Shown one piece after another: positions 1-7,342 of a stretch of 39,828 nt of DNA. This DNA is from a virus. Location: the IMG/VR virus record IMGVR_UViG_3300017756_000036, positions 1 through 39,828 of that record; one strand, 5' to 3'. Both the position numbers and the translations under genes were made by a program. The notes under the pieces are model-generated. The model ran no database searches. It was given only the letters and a program-made list of their open reading frames with translations, and was not told where the DNA came from. How positions within the stretch are numbered: the first letter of the stretch is position 1; every line of letters begins with the position of its first letter.

Positions 1-93
1 AAGGATGGGACTCTGGTCTACCGTCCTGACAAACCCCTTTCGTGTGGTGCGAAAGTGTGGATTGAATCAACCGATTACGAGATTGTCAAATGA
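1..93 (+). CDS. C-terminal end of an unidentified protein (5' end off window)
   Basis: The frame is open from the first base and encodes the last 30 residues of a protein ending at TGA 91-93. The next gene starts at ATG 90-92, so the two overlap in the ATGA form and are probably translationally coupled. The visible tail (YRPDKPLSCGAKVWIES) is not recognised. It is the first visible member of the rightward cluster of small genes that runs to 1645. Confidence 0.6.
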   Translation, partial: KDGTLVYRPDKPLSCGAKVWIESTDYEIVK

Positions 94-527
94 AAGTACT
101 CATCCCGGTAGAAGTTTCCGATCAGGCTATCGAAGATTTTCTGATCACAACTTTTGAAAGTGGCCTTTCCGATTCGTGGTTAGGCTACAAGGTTCGATGT
201 TCCTTCAGCCGTAAAGCTGATAATACCCGTGACTATACGGATACGCTCAAAGGCGCAGGCATTGATGTCTTTGATGCTGAAACGGGCGAAGCATTTTACA
301 AATCCAATGTACTCAGGATTACAGATGACGGGTGGACTGATCCCGATATGATCAAAATCAGGAAAGAAAGAACAATCTTTGATCATGTGGATATTGAGTG
401 GGGCTTACAGATCGTAGCGAGAAAGGAACCTCAACTCATACATCAACTGATTGATGAATCGTACGATGCAGATACTTGCGACAGGATCATGCAGTACATT
501 TTATTCGGTAAACAAATATTCGGATGA
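90..527 (+). CDS. hypothetical phage protein, 145 aa
   Basis: This 145-residue soluble, acidic protein has no signal peptide, membrane segment or motif that I recognise. The ATG overlaps the stop of the preceding gene (ATGA), which supports this start even though the Shine-Dalgarno sequence is weak. The following gene begins six bases after the stop, so it sits in a tight rightward operon. Several DxD/ExD stretches (for example DWGWTDPDM-like acidic turns near residues 80-88) give no clear catalytic signature. Position and size fit a phage early accessory protein, such as a host-takeover or nucleotide-metabolism modulator, but that is only inference. Confidence 0.7.
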   Translation: MKVLIPVEVSDQAIEDFLITTFESGLSDSWLGYKVRCSFSRKADNTRDYTDTLKGAGIDVFDAETGEAFYKSNVLRITDDGWTDPDMIKIRKERTIFDHVDIEWGLQIVARKEPQLIHQLIDESYDADTCDRIMQYILFGKQIFG

Positions 528-533
528 GCAACA

Positions 534-818
534 ATGAAATTTTTCAAAGACAGACAAAACGTAGGAACCCCGTTCTATGAAGGTCACGCTTATTTTTGGA
601 ACATGAAATACAAGTGGGACTTGAGAGACACAACCCCGAACATTCGAAGGCAGATCCACAAGATCTTTTTAGATGAGGGACTTGAGCTTTCGGGTTACAC
701 CAAACGTCATGATGAAGTAGTCAATCGTTTCATCAGAAGAAAGGAACACCGGAATAAAATGCAAAGACGTTACGGAACTTATGAACCTAACACCTACACT
801 CAATTAGACTTGTCTTAG
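534..818 (+). CDS. hypothetical basic phage protein, 94 aa
   Basis: A 94-residue protein rich in Arg, Lys and aromatic residues. It contains a basic stretch near residues 60-80 (VNRFIRRKEHRNKMQRRYG). The start is well supported: ATG is preceded by GGATGAGCAAC, the same leader form (GGAGCAACA-ATG) that precedes 868 and 1023. The basic C-terminal half could bind nucleic acid, but no known fold is recognised. It belongs to the rightward small-gene operon and is followed by a 49-base gap before the zinc-ribbon peptide gene. Confidence 0.7.
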   Translation: MKFFKDRQNVGTPFYEGHAYFWNMKYKWDLRDTTPNIRRQIHKIFLDEGLELSGYTKRHDEVVNRFIRRKEHRNKMQRRYGTYEPNTYTQLDLS

Positions 819-867
819 AAGGCATTTCTCAATTAAATAAACTCGCAAATTTCAAACCGGAGCAACA

Positions 868-1026
868 ATGAACATAGAAAATCATATTACAGAAAACCTG
901 TCAGAGGGTTTTGATATTTGTTATGAATGTGGAGCAGTTCAAGAATACGGCACGATGCAGGATATTAGTGAAGTTGATTTTGATATTTTTTGTGATCAAT
1001 GTTTAGAAAGTAAGGAGCAACAATGA
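868..1026 (+). CDS. small zinc-ribbon-like protein, 52 aa
   Basis: A 52-residue gene, easy to miss because of its size. It has two CxxC pairs, CYEC near residues 18-21 and CDQC near residues 42-45. Their spacing of about 20 residues is that expected of a small treble-clef or zinc-ribbon zinc site. The ATG has a good ribosome-binding site (CCGGAGCAACA). The TGA overlaps the ATG of the next gene (1023). The protein is otherwise acidic, so protein-protein contact is as plausible as DNA binding. Small zinc proteins of this kind in phages often modify host transcription; that role here is inference. Confidence 0.7.
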   Translation: MNIENHITENLSEGFDICYECGAVQEYGTMQDISEVDFDIFCDQCLESKEQQ

Positions 1027-1298
1027 AAGAAGGCAGAAGCATTCCGAATCTTGAATCATTGTTTCAAGTCGGCGGTCACAACAAGTACAAAGTCGTTCAA
1101 TTATGTTACGGAGTTTTTGGTCAAGGAACCACTTTTGATGAAGCATGTGAAGATGCAGTCGAGTGGATCGAGAGTGTATCCAATGCAGAAGAAGTCAAAG
1201 CACTTCTTGTAGAACGTCATGAGGCACTTGACGGTGACATGACAATGTTAAACATTGATGATCACGAAGATTTTCATGATTACGAGGTGCAAGAATGA
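1023..1298 (+). CDS. hypothetical acidic phage protein, 91 aa
   Basis: A 91-residue acidic protein. Its ATG overlaps the stop of the zinc-ribbon gene and is preceded by AAGGAGCAACA, the strongest of three near-identical leaders in this cluster. The middle (FGQGTTFDEACEDAVEWIE) resembles the small alpha/beta modules in which a short strand is followed by a helix, as in HicB- or DUF1902-like proteins. The match is too weak for a family call. The stop overlaps the next ATG (ATGA at 1295-1298), so expression is coupled to the 116-aa protein. Confidence 0.7.
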   Translation: MKEGRSIPNLESLFQVGGHNKYKVVQLCYGVFGQGTTFDEACEDAVEWIESVSNAEEVKALLVERHEALDGDMTMLNIDDHEDFHDYEVQE

Positions 1299-1645
1299 TA
1301 AACCAAATCAAAACCCCGTCTGAATTCTTCAATCATTTAGGAATGAAGAACGATGATGATCTTTCAGAGTATTTAGAAAATAACACACGGTTGAAGATGT
1401 GGGCATATGACAACATCAGAGGATACGATCCTGAAGATGAGAGTGACGGTCCCTTCATTGACTTCGGAATCGATGATGCGTTTACAGGCGATCATCATTT
1501 CGATGTTGTGGAATTACAGTTTCCCATCGTTGGCAAAAATTTAAAACCGTGGGAAATTCTTTCATCAGTCATCAAGCAAGTTGAGAAAGAATACAAAGAG
1601 TTTCGTTCTGATCTTGCAATCGCAAATATTCCTTTAACCAATTAA
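1295..1645 (+). CDS. hypothetical acidic phage protein, 116 aa
   Basis: A 116-residue acidic protein starting with SEFFNHLGMKNDDDLSEYLE, with the ATGA overlap to the upstream gene fixing the start. It has no signal peptide or membrane segment and no recognised motif. It is the last gene of the rightward cluster. It is followed directly by the inverted-repeat region at 1654-1753, and the next gene lies on the opposite strand, so transcription from both sides converges here. Confidence 0.68.
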   Translation: MINQIKTPSEFFNHLGMKNDDDLSEYLENNTRLKMWAYDNIRGYDPEDESDGPFIDFGIDDAFTGDHHFDVVELQFPIVGKNLKPWEILSSVIKQVEKEYKEFRSDLAIANIPLTN

Positions 1646-1653
1646 TAATTCAA

Positions 1654-1753
1654 ATACGGAGTCTCAAACCCCGGCAAGGGTAAAAGCTCCACCTTTTTTC
1701 AATTTGAGACTCAGCCTAAACTGAATGTTAAAAAATTGAATGAGACTCCGTAT
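1654..1753. repeat. inverted repeats with two mutually exclusive pairings
   Basis: ATACGGAGTCTCA (1654-1666) is the exact reverse complement of TGAGACTCCGTAT (1741-1753). The left arm can alternatively pair over 1660-1669 with TTTGAGACTC at 1703-1712. The two hairpins share the same left arm, so only one can form at a time. A classical terminator U-tract is not present after either stem. Confidence 0.7.
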
Positions 1754-1767
1754 ATTTCTGACTTCTA

Positions 1768-1799
1768 TAATAATTCTAGAAACAAAATTAGAATTATTA
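1768..1799. repeat. 11-bp perfect inverted repeat, 10-base loop
   Basis: TAATAATTCTA (1768-1778) pairs with TAGAATTATTA (1789-1799). The right arm recurs as a direct repeat at 1956-1966. All copies lie in the AT-rich gap next to the replication genes. Confidence 0.65.
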
Positions 1800-1989
1800 A
1801 ACTTCACGATCCCTTCCTACCACTGCATCCTTCCTCAAAAATTCAAATAATTCAATTTTTCCAACACCCCCCTATATACAAACACAAAAAAATAAGAAGA
1901 GAGACAACCCATAGACAGAGATATGAAGAAAATATATATAACCCAATATGAATTATAGAATTATTAGTTAATTCGTTCATATCACTTGC

Positions 1990-2286
1990 CTAGCGACCCG
2001 TAATACTTCTATAAAAAATATCGAAATATCGAGAAATAATACTTTTTGAGAGTTTTTCTTTCTCAACGACAGGCTCTTCAATTACGGTTTCAGGTGCAGT
2101 CGGCTCCGTGATGAGGATCGTGTCCTTCTTCTTTTGCCACTTCTTCCAAATCTGATGAACCCGTCCAGTTGAGATCCCAACTTCTTCTCCGATCTCTCGA
2201 CACGACATTCCCTTCATCCGCATCTGAACGATTTTAGTGTTTCTTTCTGCATTCGGTGAATCCCCCCATATTTGATGATGTGCCAT
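1990..2286 (-). CDS. helix-turn-helix DNA-binding protein, 98 aa
   Basis: Residues about 15-50 form a clear HTH of the resolvase/sigma-4-like type: a first helix (ERNTKIVQMRMKGMSCREIG), a turn, and a recognition helix (GISTGRVHQIWKKWQKKK). The C-terminal half is Pro/Glu-rich and ends in a basic YFDIFYRSITGR tail. ATG 2284-2286 has a good ribosome-binding site (AAGGAAACT). It is the last gene of the leftward replication operon, immediately beside the repeat-rich gap at 1646-1989. It could therefore bind that region as an origin-binding or regulatory protein; that is inference from position. Confidence 0.75.
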   Translation of the reverse strand: MAHHQIWGDSPNAERNTKIVQMRMKGMSCREIGEEVGISTGRVHQIWKKWQKKKDTILITEPTAPETVIEEPVVEKEKLSKSIISRYFDIFYRSITGR

Positions 2287-2297
2287 AGTTTCCTTTC

Positions 2298-4520
2298 TTA
2301 GGCATGAGCGGAAGCAATGTATCTCAAAGATATTTTCTTTGAAGTCTTCACCTCTTCAATGAGGATCTGTCCACTGTCTTCCAAGGTTTGAATAATATCT
2401 TTTCTCTCGTAGGCTTTGAGGTAATAGGTTTTCTTGCATAGTGTCGATTTGAGCATCCCTTTACTTCCCGCATCTTCAATCGTACGGTACACCTTCTTTG
2501 TGATATGCTCTTGCTCGTTATCTGCCAACTGTAGCTTGACTGAATGTATCGTTCGCTTGATGCAAAGCTCGACAATCTCGACTGCTAAAAGCATGTCTTC
2601 ATATTCGATCTCAGACTTGTTTTGTGTCGCAGACAGAATCAATGCGACTTGAACGACAAACTGAGATGACCTTCCCCAGAGATCCTTGAACTGATCATCA
2701 CCGTCAATCTTCTGATCGCATAGATCCCGAAACTCTTGTCTGATTAAAGAAGCCTTATCGGAATACTTGAGGATCATCGGTTCAATGAGATCGGGATTAT
2801 GAGAACCGGTTCCTGCGACTTGATTGATCGGCATGTCCTTGATCCTTCTGACCTCATCTTTTAAGGATCGAGGGATCTTCAAGATCCCGCCTTCCAACTC
2901 TTCCGGTCTTTGAGGATCAGCGATGAAATGCAGATACCGATTTAAAAAACCGTTTACGACATGCATCGACTTCATCACCCCGAAGTAAGACTCAGGCGTT
3001 GTAGTCGCATAGATCGTCACGCACGGTTGTTTAAAGGTTTGCTGTCTCGCATCGTTGACCCGCTGTTCCGCATACTCCTGACCCGCATAAACTCCGTCTG
3101 CCGCCGAGTACAACTTCATCAGCGTACGCTGTATTCCTTGTTTGAAAGTCGGTGCATTCGCATTGATTAGACCCGACATGATGTCTCCCCACTCATCGAG
3201 TAAGAACATCGCATTCGATTCGTTCTCAGGTTTTCCGACTACCCGTTCAATCGCTGATGCAGAAGTGAAGTCCTCACCGGGAATGTGGTGTCCGACTTCA
3301 GCTTCTTCTGCCAAGAGTCTCAGAACCTTCCTTGCGTGTTCTTTTCCCGATGCGGTTCCTGCAACGCCGACACAATAAACATTCGTTCTCGTGTCCTGTG
3401 GTGATCTGACACGCTTGCCCAAGAGCATCCCGAAGAAGGCAAGGGATGCACCCAAAGATAAATAAGGTTGCGGTCTGATTGACGTTTCATTGATGAACCG
3501 ACAAAGTTCCCCAATCGGTCCCGGTGGATAGAGGATGTGATTCGGGATCGGAGGAATCGTATCGACCTTCTCTGCGACTTGCGGTTCAGGCTTCGATGTC
3601 AGGCCAAGTTTATTCTTGAACTTGAACCACTCTTCATCCGACATCTCAGGAAGATCCGCTCTCTCGATTCTTGAGAGGTGAAGCGGTCTTTTGATCCCGG
3701 AACGAATCCCGTCATCAATTGTCTTGAACTCAGCCCGTGCTTCTTCTTGATTATCAAAGATCAGTCCGGTGCAGTCTCTCAGGTTCGACCTTGCAACTTC
3801 TTCTTCCAAATCACCGGAGCCGACAAATCCACCTAGCCAATAGGCAACCCGATTGATCAGGTTGTGTCGTTCACCGGGGATCGCAGATGAAACTCTCTCT
3901 CTTGCGAAGGCAATAATGTTGCGTACGGCACGGTCTTTAATCTCACCTTCATCGAGCGGTTTGTAATTGACCTCGTTTTGCTCAACCGCCTTCGAAGGAA
4001 AAAGCCTTTCGATGTCATCATCATTGAGAATCGGGAGATCATCGAAATCCCCGTGAATCAGTTCGTACTGCTTTCCTGACTTCTCATGAATCGAAGGTGG
4101 AGCGACACATTGTCTCCCGGTGGACTGAAGTTCTCCGACTCTAGGACCGCCGTGATTTAAATGAAACGCCCTCGACTTCGGAAGGTTCTCTGCTACGAAC
4201 CAGTAATGCCGTCCTTCCGCTGATTCTCTTCCTGACTTAACCACGCAAAAGTCTTCAACCTGAACACGCTTTTCGAAATCGTCCCGACCACTATCAAGAT
4301 CAGCGCAAACAATAAAACCGTCAGTAACAGGAGTCCCACACAAAAGTCCCACATTGTCTGCATCCTGAAATTTGGCAACCTGCCAATCAGATGAGTCAGC
4401 AAGATCCTGCTTTTGCCACTTTGCTCCTCGTGGTCTTTTTGACCGGGGCCAGAGTGGGATCGGGTGCAACCCGCAGTTGAAGTAGTGTCTGATGTGTTCA
4501 TCTCGTTCGTCCTTCTTCAT
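2298..4520 (-). CDS. PrimPol-helicase fusion (bifunctional primase/polymerase plus DUF3987-like ATPase)
   Basis: This 740-residue replication protein has an N-terminal archaeo-eukaryotic PrimPol domain (residues about 15-180) with the metal-binding pair D74 and D76 (IVCADLDSG), the SGRxxxGRHYWF histidine motif (H105), and the GELQSTGRQCVAPPSIH strand motif. After a linker comes an ATPase: a Walker A variant (GVAGTASGKEHA, lysine about 393), Walker B (FLLDEWGD, about 440-446) and a sensor-like TIYATTTPE. The arrangement matches phage and plasmid primase-helicases that prime and unwind. I chose ATG 4518-4520 because it overlaps the upstream stop (ATGA). An in-frame start at 4646 would add 42 residues lying over the upstream gene. 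No separate DNA polymerase is seen in the window. Confidence 0.88.
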   Translation of the reverse strand: MKKDERDEHIRHYFNCGLHPIPLWPRSKRPRGAKWQKQDLADSSDWQVAKFQDADNVGLLCGTPVTDGFIVCADLDSGRDDFEKRVQVEDFCVVKSGRESAEGRHYWFVAENLPKSRAFHLNHGGPRVGELQSTGRQCVAPPSIHEKSGKQYELIHGDFDDLPILNDDDIERLFPSKAVEQNEVNYKPLDEGEIKDRAVRNIIAFARERVSSAIPGERHNLINRVAYWLGGFVGSGDLEEEVARSNLRDCTGLIFDNQEEARAEFKTIDDGIRSGIKRPLHLSRIERADLPEMSDEEWFKFKNKLGLTSKPEPQVAEKVDTIPPIPNHILYPPGPIGELCRFINETSIRPQPYLSLGASLAFFGMLLGKRVRSPQDTRTNVYCVGVAGTASGKEHARKVLRLLAEEAEVGHHIPGEDFTSASAIERVVGKPENESNAMFLLDEWGDIMSGLINANAPTFKQGIQRTLMKLYSAADGVYAGQEYAEQRVNDARQQTFKQPCVTIYATTTPESYFGVMKSMHVVNGFLNRYLHFIADPQRPEELEGGILKIPRSLKDEVRRIKDMPINQVAGTGSHNPDLIEPMILKYSDKASLIRQEFRDLCDQKIDGDDQFKDLWGRSSQFVVQVALILSATQNKSEIEYEDMLLAVEIVELCIKRTIHSVKLQLADNEQEHITKKVYRTIEDAGSKGMLKSTLCKKTYYLKAYERKDIIQTLEDSGQILIEEVKTSKKISLRYIASAHA

Positions 4521-4876
4521 TTTTTGCCATCGCCCTTTTTTAATTTTTCTTTTTGATGAACCGTCAGTCCCTCGATTGTCTGAGGGAAATCTTGTGAGTA
4601 TTTTGTCAGCCAATCCGAATGAAGGACCGGACCATCCTTTGTCCATTTCACCCCTGCCAAAGGTTCGGTGGGCAACGGAAACTTATGCTCATCCAACCGG
4701 ATCTCAAGTTCTTGAACCTTGATCGTAGTTTTTCTTTGAAGATCCATGACCTGATCCAACCGTTTGAGAACGAATGCGAGTTCGTCCAAATAGGGATCTC
4801 CGGTGGATTCGGGTCTAGCATTAAACTCATCAAGTCTTTTTTCTTTTCTTTTTTTTTCTAATTCATTGTCACTCAT
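4517..4876 (-). CDS. hypothetical charged protein, 119 aa
   Basis: A highly charged 119-residue protein. An N-terminal basic helix (KKRKEKRLDEF) is followed by a predicted coiled coil at about residues 28-60 (DELAFVLKRLDQVMDLQRKT). The middle is proline-rich and the tail is lysine-rich. I start it at ATG 4874-4876, which overlaps the upstream stop and has GAGGTGATGGC in front. An earlier start at 4921 would lie inside the nuclease gene. Both ends overlap neighbours by ATGA, so it sits between a nuclease and the primase-helicase and may be an accessory subunit of the replisome. The function is not known. Confidence 0.68.
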   Translation of the reverse strand: MSDNELEKKRKEKRLDEFNARPESTGDPYLDELAFVLKRLDQVMDLQRKTTIKVQELEIRLDEHKFPLPTEPLAGVKWTKDGPVLHSDWLTKYSQDFPQTIEGLTVHQKEKLKKGDGKK

Positions 4877-5556
4877 GCCATCACCTCTTCGATCTGATCC
4901 ATCGGACGTAAGACCCAACAACTCGCCTGATAATTGTTAGGCGGTCCTATTCTTTTCGATCCTCGTGGATAGTGATGACTTACTCGTTTCAAATAAGACT
5001 TCCCGTCTTCCTCGTAGGATTCATAAAATTCTTTTGCAGTTAAGAATCCGTAAATAAAGACTCTGTCAGGATCAGAATAATGAGTTCGACCACGCTGACG
5101 GTTGAATCCATCGTATTTGAGATGTGCATGAATATAGAGATTCGCCCTTTCTCTGTGTGAGGGAACAATCAAGGGTCCGTATTCGGTCCCTGTCGTTTTG
5201 ACATCGATTCTTCTTTTACCCAACTCGATATCAACCCCGCCGTCACCATAGGGTCTGACCTTTAGAATCTGATTCTTGTGGTAGTGGTAGTGGGTGAAAG
5301 GTTTGACTTTGTAGAGATAGTTCAAAACTGCCAGTTCACCTTTATTCCCGGTATTGAAATTGCTCTGAGCAAAATCCCCGTAGTACCCGCCTTTCGCTTT
5401 TGCCTTCTGCCTTGCAGATTCTCTGCACTCTTTGCATTCGTCTTCTGTCAGTTTGATAATGACTGTCCTTTTATCAACGAACGCCTTCATTCTTTCGTTA
5501 TCATCATCGTCTTCGAATATCCAATTACCGATTTCCCATGCTTCTTCAAATGTCAT
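4873..5556 (-). CDS. PD-(D/E)XK-like endonuclease candidate
   Basis: A 227-residue protein with a probable nuclease core. It has NKGELAVLNYL (helix with glutamate), then GDGGVDIE and RIDVKTTG, which together give the E ... D ... D-x-K signature of PD-(D/E)XK enzymes at about residues 100-145. The N-terminus is acidic and contains two cysteines (ECKEC). ATG 5554-5556 overlaps the end of the RusA gene by 11 bases and has GGAG just upstream. An earlier ATG at 5646 would overlap RusA by 101 bases. It lies in the recombination operon. A DNA-processing role is likely, but the substrate is unknown. Confidence 0.7.
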   Translation of the reverse strand: MTFEEAWEIGNWIFEDDDDNERMKAFVDKRTVIIKLTEDECKECRESARQKAKAKGGYYGDFAQSNFNTGNKGELAVLNYLYKVKPFTHYHYHKNQILKVRPYGDGGVDIELGKRRIDVKTTGTEYGPLIVPSHRERANLYIHAHLKYDGFNRQRGRTHYSDPDRVFIYGFLTAKEFYESYEEDGKSYLKRVSHHYPRGSKRIGPPNNYQASCWVLRPMDQIEEVMA

Positions 5557-5986
5557 CACTCCATTCCTTGCCTGACCGGACTGAGACTTCGATGTAACCC
5601 TTGCCTTCAGGGTCTTTTTCGCACCGTACGATGCGGAAGTCATCAATCTGTGAATCGTTTTTATAAAGACCTCCCCATAGAAAAGTCTTTTTCTCTTTGT
5701 TGAAATCTCCTTCCAAAGAATCGAGGATTGCTTTTCCTAGATTGTCGATGTCTCTTGTCCTCTCGTCAGGAACATAGGCATTGACCCATAACGTCACCCG
5801 ATCCTCTTCGGAGAATACCGGACCAAATCGAGGTCCGATGATTTGCTGTACAACCCATTTAAACTCCCTGCCTTTTTTTGAAAGATAGACTCCCCTTTTC
5901 CCGGAAACGTAGTAGCTGTTCACCGTGGGAGGCCAAGGCAGGATGAGTTTAATTGTTTTGATGACTGAGTATTTCTTGATATCCAT
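5546..5986 (-). CDS. rusA: RusA-family Holliday junction resolvase
   Basis: A 146-residue protein with a typical RusA architecture: the N-terminal ILPWPPTVNSYY strand-loop, a TRDIDNLGKAILDSLEG core whose D79 and D81 are expected metal ligands, and a later acidic DSQIDDFRIV motif (about residues 111-116). RusA is a dimeric nuclease that cuts four-way junctions made during replication and recombination. The ATG at 5984-5986 has no clear ribosome-binding site and overlaps the upstream gene by 38 bases, so it probably relies on coupling. It is surrounded by an SSB candidate, a Sak4-like ATPase and other nucleases, which fits a phage recombination module. Confidence 0.9.
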   Translation of the reverse strand: MDIKKYSVIKTIKLILPWPPTVNSYYVSGKRGVYLSKKGREFKWVVQQIIGPRFGPVFSEEDRVTLWVNAYVPDERTRDIDNLGKAILDSLEGDFNKEKKTFLWGGLYKNDSQIDDFRIVRCEKDPEGKGYIEVSVRSGKEWSDDI

Positions 5987-6455
5987 CGCTGTCGAATTGA
6001 GTAAAGCGATCCCAGTTCAAGACCGCCTGCGGTTGAAGATCTGTTTCCAATCCCCTGTCCCGCCTGCCACCGAAAACGACCTTGTCAGGGACCGATTCCC
6101 GGTTGTTCATCGAAGCGAACAAAGGTCCGTCCTGACCGTTTGTTTTAACGAATAAAAAGAAAGGCAAGTGAGAAGAGTGCGATGCGAGGTGCAACGCTTC
6201 CCACTTGTCCATTGAGATTAAAAATCCGTTCTGCTTGAAAAACGACTCATGCTGTTTTCGCCCTTTAAATTCACCGTACGCTACACCAAAAGGCTCCCGG
6301 TATAGTGTCGTTTGATTTAGAGAGTTTCCGCAGATGAGCCAATCGATTTTAGAAAACCGATGTAGCTTGATAACGGAGAAGCCTGTGATCCGTTCAACGG
6401 TTTTTCGGGCTTCTTCTTCTGCCGTCTGATTTGAGAGGGATTCTAGTACGGGCAT
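5949..6455 (-). CDS. probable PD-(D/E)XK-type nuclease or Vsr-like protein, 168 aa
   Basis: A 168-residue protein with KIDWLICGNS followed by GVAYGEFKGRKQHE. The D ... E-x-K spacing suggests a PD-(D/E)XK core of the VRR-NUC or Vsr type, with a helix (QNGFLISMDKWEALHLASH) after it. The C-terminus is basic and glycine-rich. I choose ATG 6453-6455 because GAGGAATGG precedes it; an upstream TTG at 6488 is in frame without a ribosome-binding site. It overlaps the 72-aa gene upstream by 62 bases and RusA downstream by 38. Fold-level evidence would be needed to be sure it is a nuclease. Confidence 0.6.
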   Translation of the reverse strand: MPVLESLSNQTAEEEARKTVERITGFSVIKLHRFSKIDWLICGNSLNQTTLYREPFGVAYGEFKGRKQHESFFKQNGFLISMDKWEALHLASHSSHLPFFLFVKTNGQDGPLFASMNNRESVPDKVVFGGRRDRGLETDLQPQAVLNWDRFTQFDSDGYQEILSHQNN

Positions 6456-6612
6456 CCATTCCTCTATTTTTTCGGTGAAGCTCTTCAATCCGATGAAGGG
6501 CTTTCAAGCAGTCTTCTGATGCAGACCGGAGTTGATAGATCTGAGTTCGAAGAACATAAAGCTGTTCATCGAACTCCTGATCCTCGATTTTACTAAGCGG
6601 GAGTTGCTTCAC
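6394..6612 (-). CDS. small coiled-coil protein, 72 aa, GTG start
   Basis: A 72-residue reading frame starting at GTG 6610-6612, 20 bases inside the end of the SSB-like gene, preceded by GGAAAGAGC. Residues about 12-48 look like a coiled coil (DEQLYVLRTQIYQLRSASED), and the tail is basic (GRRRSPKNR). A longer version from 6726 would lie over the SSB-like gene and is unlikely. It overlaps the following gene by about 60 bases, more than is usual here, so one of the two starts may be wrong. Its function is unknown. Confidence 0.45.
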   Translation of the reverse strand: MKQLPLSKIEDQEFDEQLYVLRTQIYQLRSASEDCLKALHRIEELHRKNRGMDARTRIPLKSDGRRRSPKNR

Positions 6613-7147
6613 GCTCTTTCCACGGCTCCGGTGGAGTCTGAGTGTTTCCACCCGGAAGTGAAGGAGCGGGAGCGGTTGCTTGTTGCGGAGCCTGTTGAGG
6701 TTCCTGATTCTGAAACGGCATGTCATCTGCGGTTTCCATTTTGTTCCACCTGACGATGTCGTTTTTCTCAGGATAAAGCTCAGTCGCTTCGATGAGCTTC
6801 ACTTTCGCCATCAGTTTTCTTCCGACCAACTGCCTTGCATCATCCCAATCAGGAATCCCGGAAGACTGAGAAAGGTTTTTCAACTGAGAACGACCAATCC
6901 CTTGAGCTTTGGGATTTGCGTTTTCGATGTTGAGTCTGAAGGTTATCAAGGTTCCTGCGACATTAGTCGGCGCAAGAATCTTTTGGGTGACTTCGAACAT
7001 CATGCCGACTCCGGTTTCCATTCCCGCTTTCGTCTGTTTGATGTTGCACGAGGTTGTTTCCACCGGATATTCCCCGGCGGGAACTGCACCGTAGGAAGAA
7101 AGATCTTCTTCCTGATTTGATCTAAATGAGTACTGAGTGTTTGTCAT
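6593..7147 (-). CDS. DUF669-like putative single-stranded DNA-binding protein
   Basis: A 184-residue protein resembling the phage DUF669 family. It opens with a GAVPAGEYPVETTSC strand, then FEVTQKI and LITFRLNIENANPKAQGIGRSQ-type motifs, and ends in a Pro/Gln-rich acidic tail (about residues 140-184) like the flexible tails of SSB proteins. It probably coats single-stranded DNA during phage replication and strand annealing. ATG 7145-7147 has a strong ribosome-binding site (AAAAGGAAATACT). It lies downstream of a Sak4-like ATPase, a pairing seen in many phages. A structured 195-base gap separates the two. Confidence 0.75.
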   Translation of the reverse strand: MTNTQYSFRSNQEEDLSSYGAVPAGEYPVETTSCNIKQTKAGMETGVGMMFEVTQKILAPTNVAGTLITFRLNIENANPKAQGIGRSQLKNLSQSSGIPDWDDARQLVGRKLMAKVKLIEATELYPEKNDIVRWNKMETADDMPFQNQEPQQAPQQATAPAPSLPGGNTQTPPEPWKEREATPA

Positions 7148-7342
7148 AGTATTTCCTTTTTATGACAGGTTAAGGGATGCAGAATCGGGACTGCACGTTT
7201 GACCACATTTCTATCAGGTCCGTCAGAGCATGTCCGAACCTGACTAGTCGTATCCGTTGAGCCGCCTTATGCCACCGTGACCCCGCTGTTTGTGGACGGG
7301 GTGATTCCACGGCGTAGTTCACCCGACTCATGACAGAGAATC
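7148..7342 (-). ncRNA. GC-rich structured gap, possible RNA element
   Basis: This gap has visibly higher GC than its surroundings. On the minus strand CCGTG plus ACCCCG pair with CGGGGT plus CACGG (about 7270-7315), forming an 11-bp stem with a five-base bulge. There is also a TCAGGT/ACCTGA pairing (about 7213-7243), a GACTAGTC palindrome and a TGCAG/CTGCA hairpin (about 7178-7195). A further GAATCTCA/TGAGATTC hairpin at 7338-7366 spans the stop codon of the upstream gene. It could be a leader or processed RNA acting on the SSB-like gene. No known riboswitch family is recognised, and a 53-codon frame also spans the region. Confidence 0.35.
7170..7331 (-). CDS. possible small ORF, 53 aa, Arg-rich
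   Basis: An ATG at 7329-7331 opens 53 codons that nearly fill the gap between the Sak4-like and SSB-like genes, in the same direction. The product is Arg/Trp-rich (KAAQRIRLVRFGHALTDLIE) with almost no lysine, unlike the Lys/Glu-rich neighbours. There is no recognisable ribosome-binding site. The same bases form strong hairpins, so this may be an RNA element that happens to be open, or a peptide-coding leader. I cannot decide between these from the sequence. Confidence 0.35.
   Translation of the reverse strand: MSRVNYAVESPRPQTAGSRWHKAAQRIRLVRFGHALTDLIEMWSNVQSRFCIP

Larger units (their letters stand above)
1646..1989. other. AT-rich intergenic region, candidate replication origin or regulatory switch
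   Basis: This 344-base gap lies between convergent genes. It holds a 13-bp perfect inverted repeat (1654-1666 with 1741-1753), a competing 10-bp arm at 1703-1712, an 11-bp perfect inverted repeat (1768-1778 with 1789-1799), and a direct repeat TAGAATTATTA at 1789-1799 and 1956-1966. The right two thirds are very AT-rich. It sits beside an HTH gene and the PrimPol-helicase gene. A 71-codon frame from TTG 1736 is open here but has no ribosome-binding site and a low-complexity AT-driven composition, so I do not call it a gene. Confidence 0.5.

Noticed and set aside
1736-1951. 71-codon frame from TTG in the AT-rich gap
   Set aside because: No ribosome-binding site, low-complexity AT-driven composition and overlap with the inverted repeats; better explained as non-coding.
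7195-7250. Hammerhead-ribozyme-like string (CCUGAUAGAAAU on the minus strand)
   Set aside because: It lacks the exact CUGANGA core and a proper stem II and GAAA arrangement, so the similarity is superficial.
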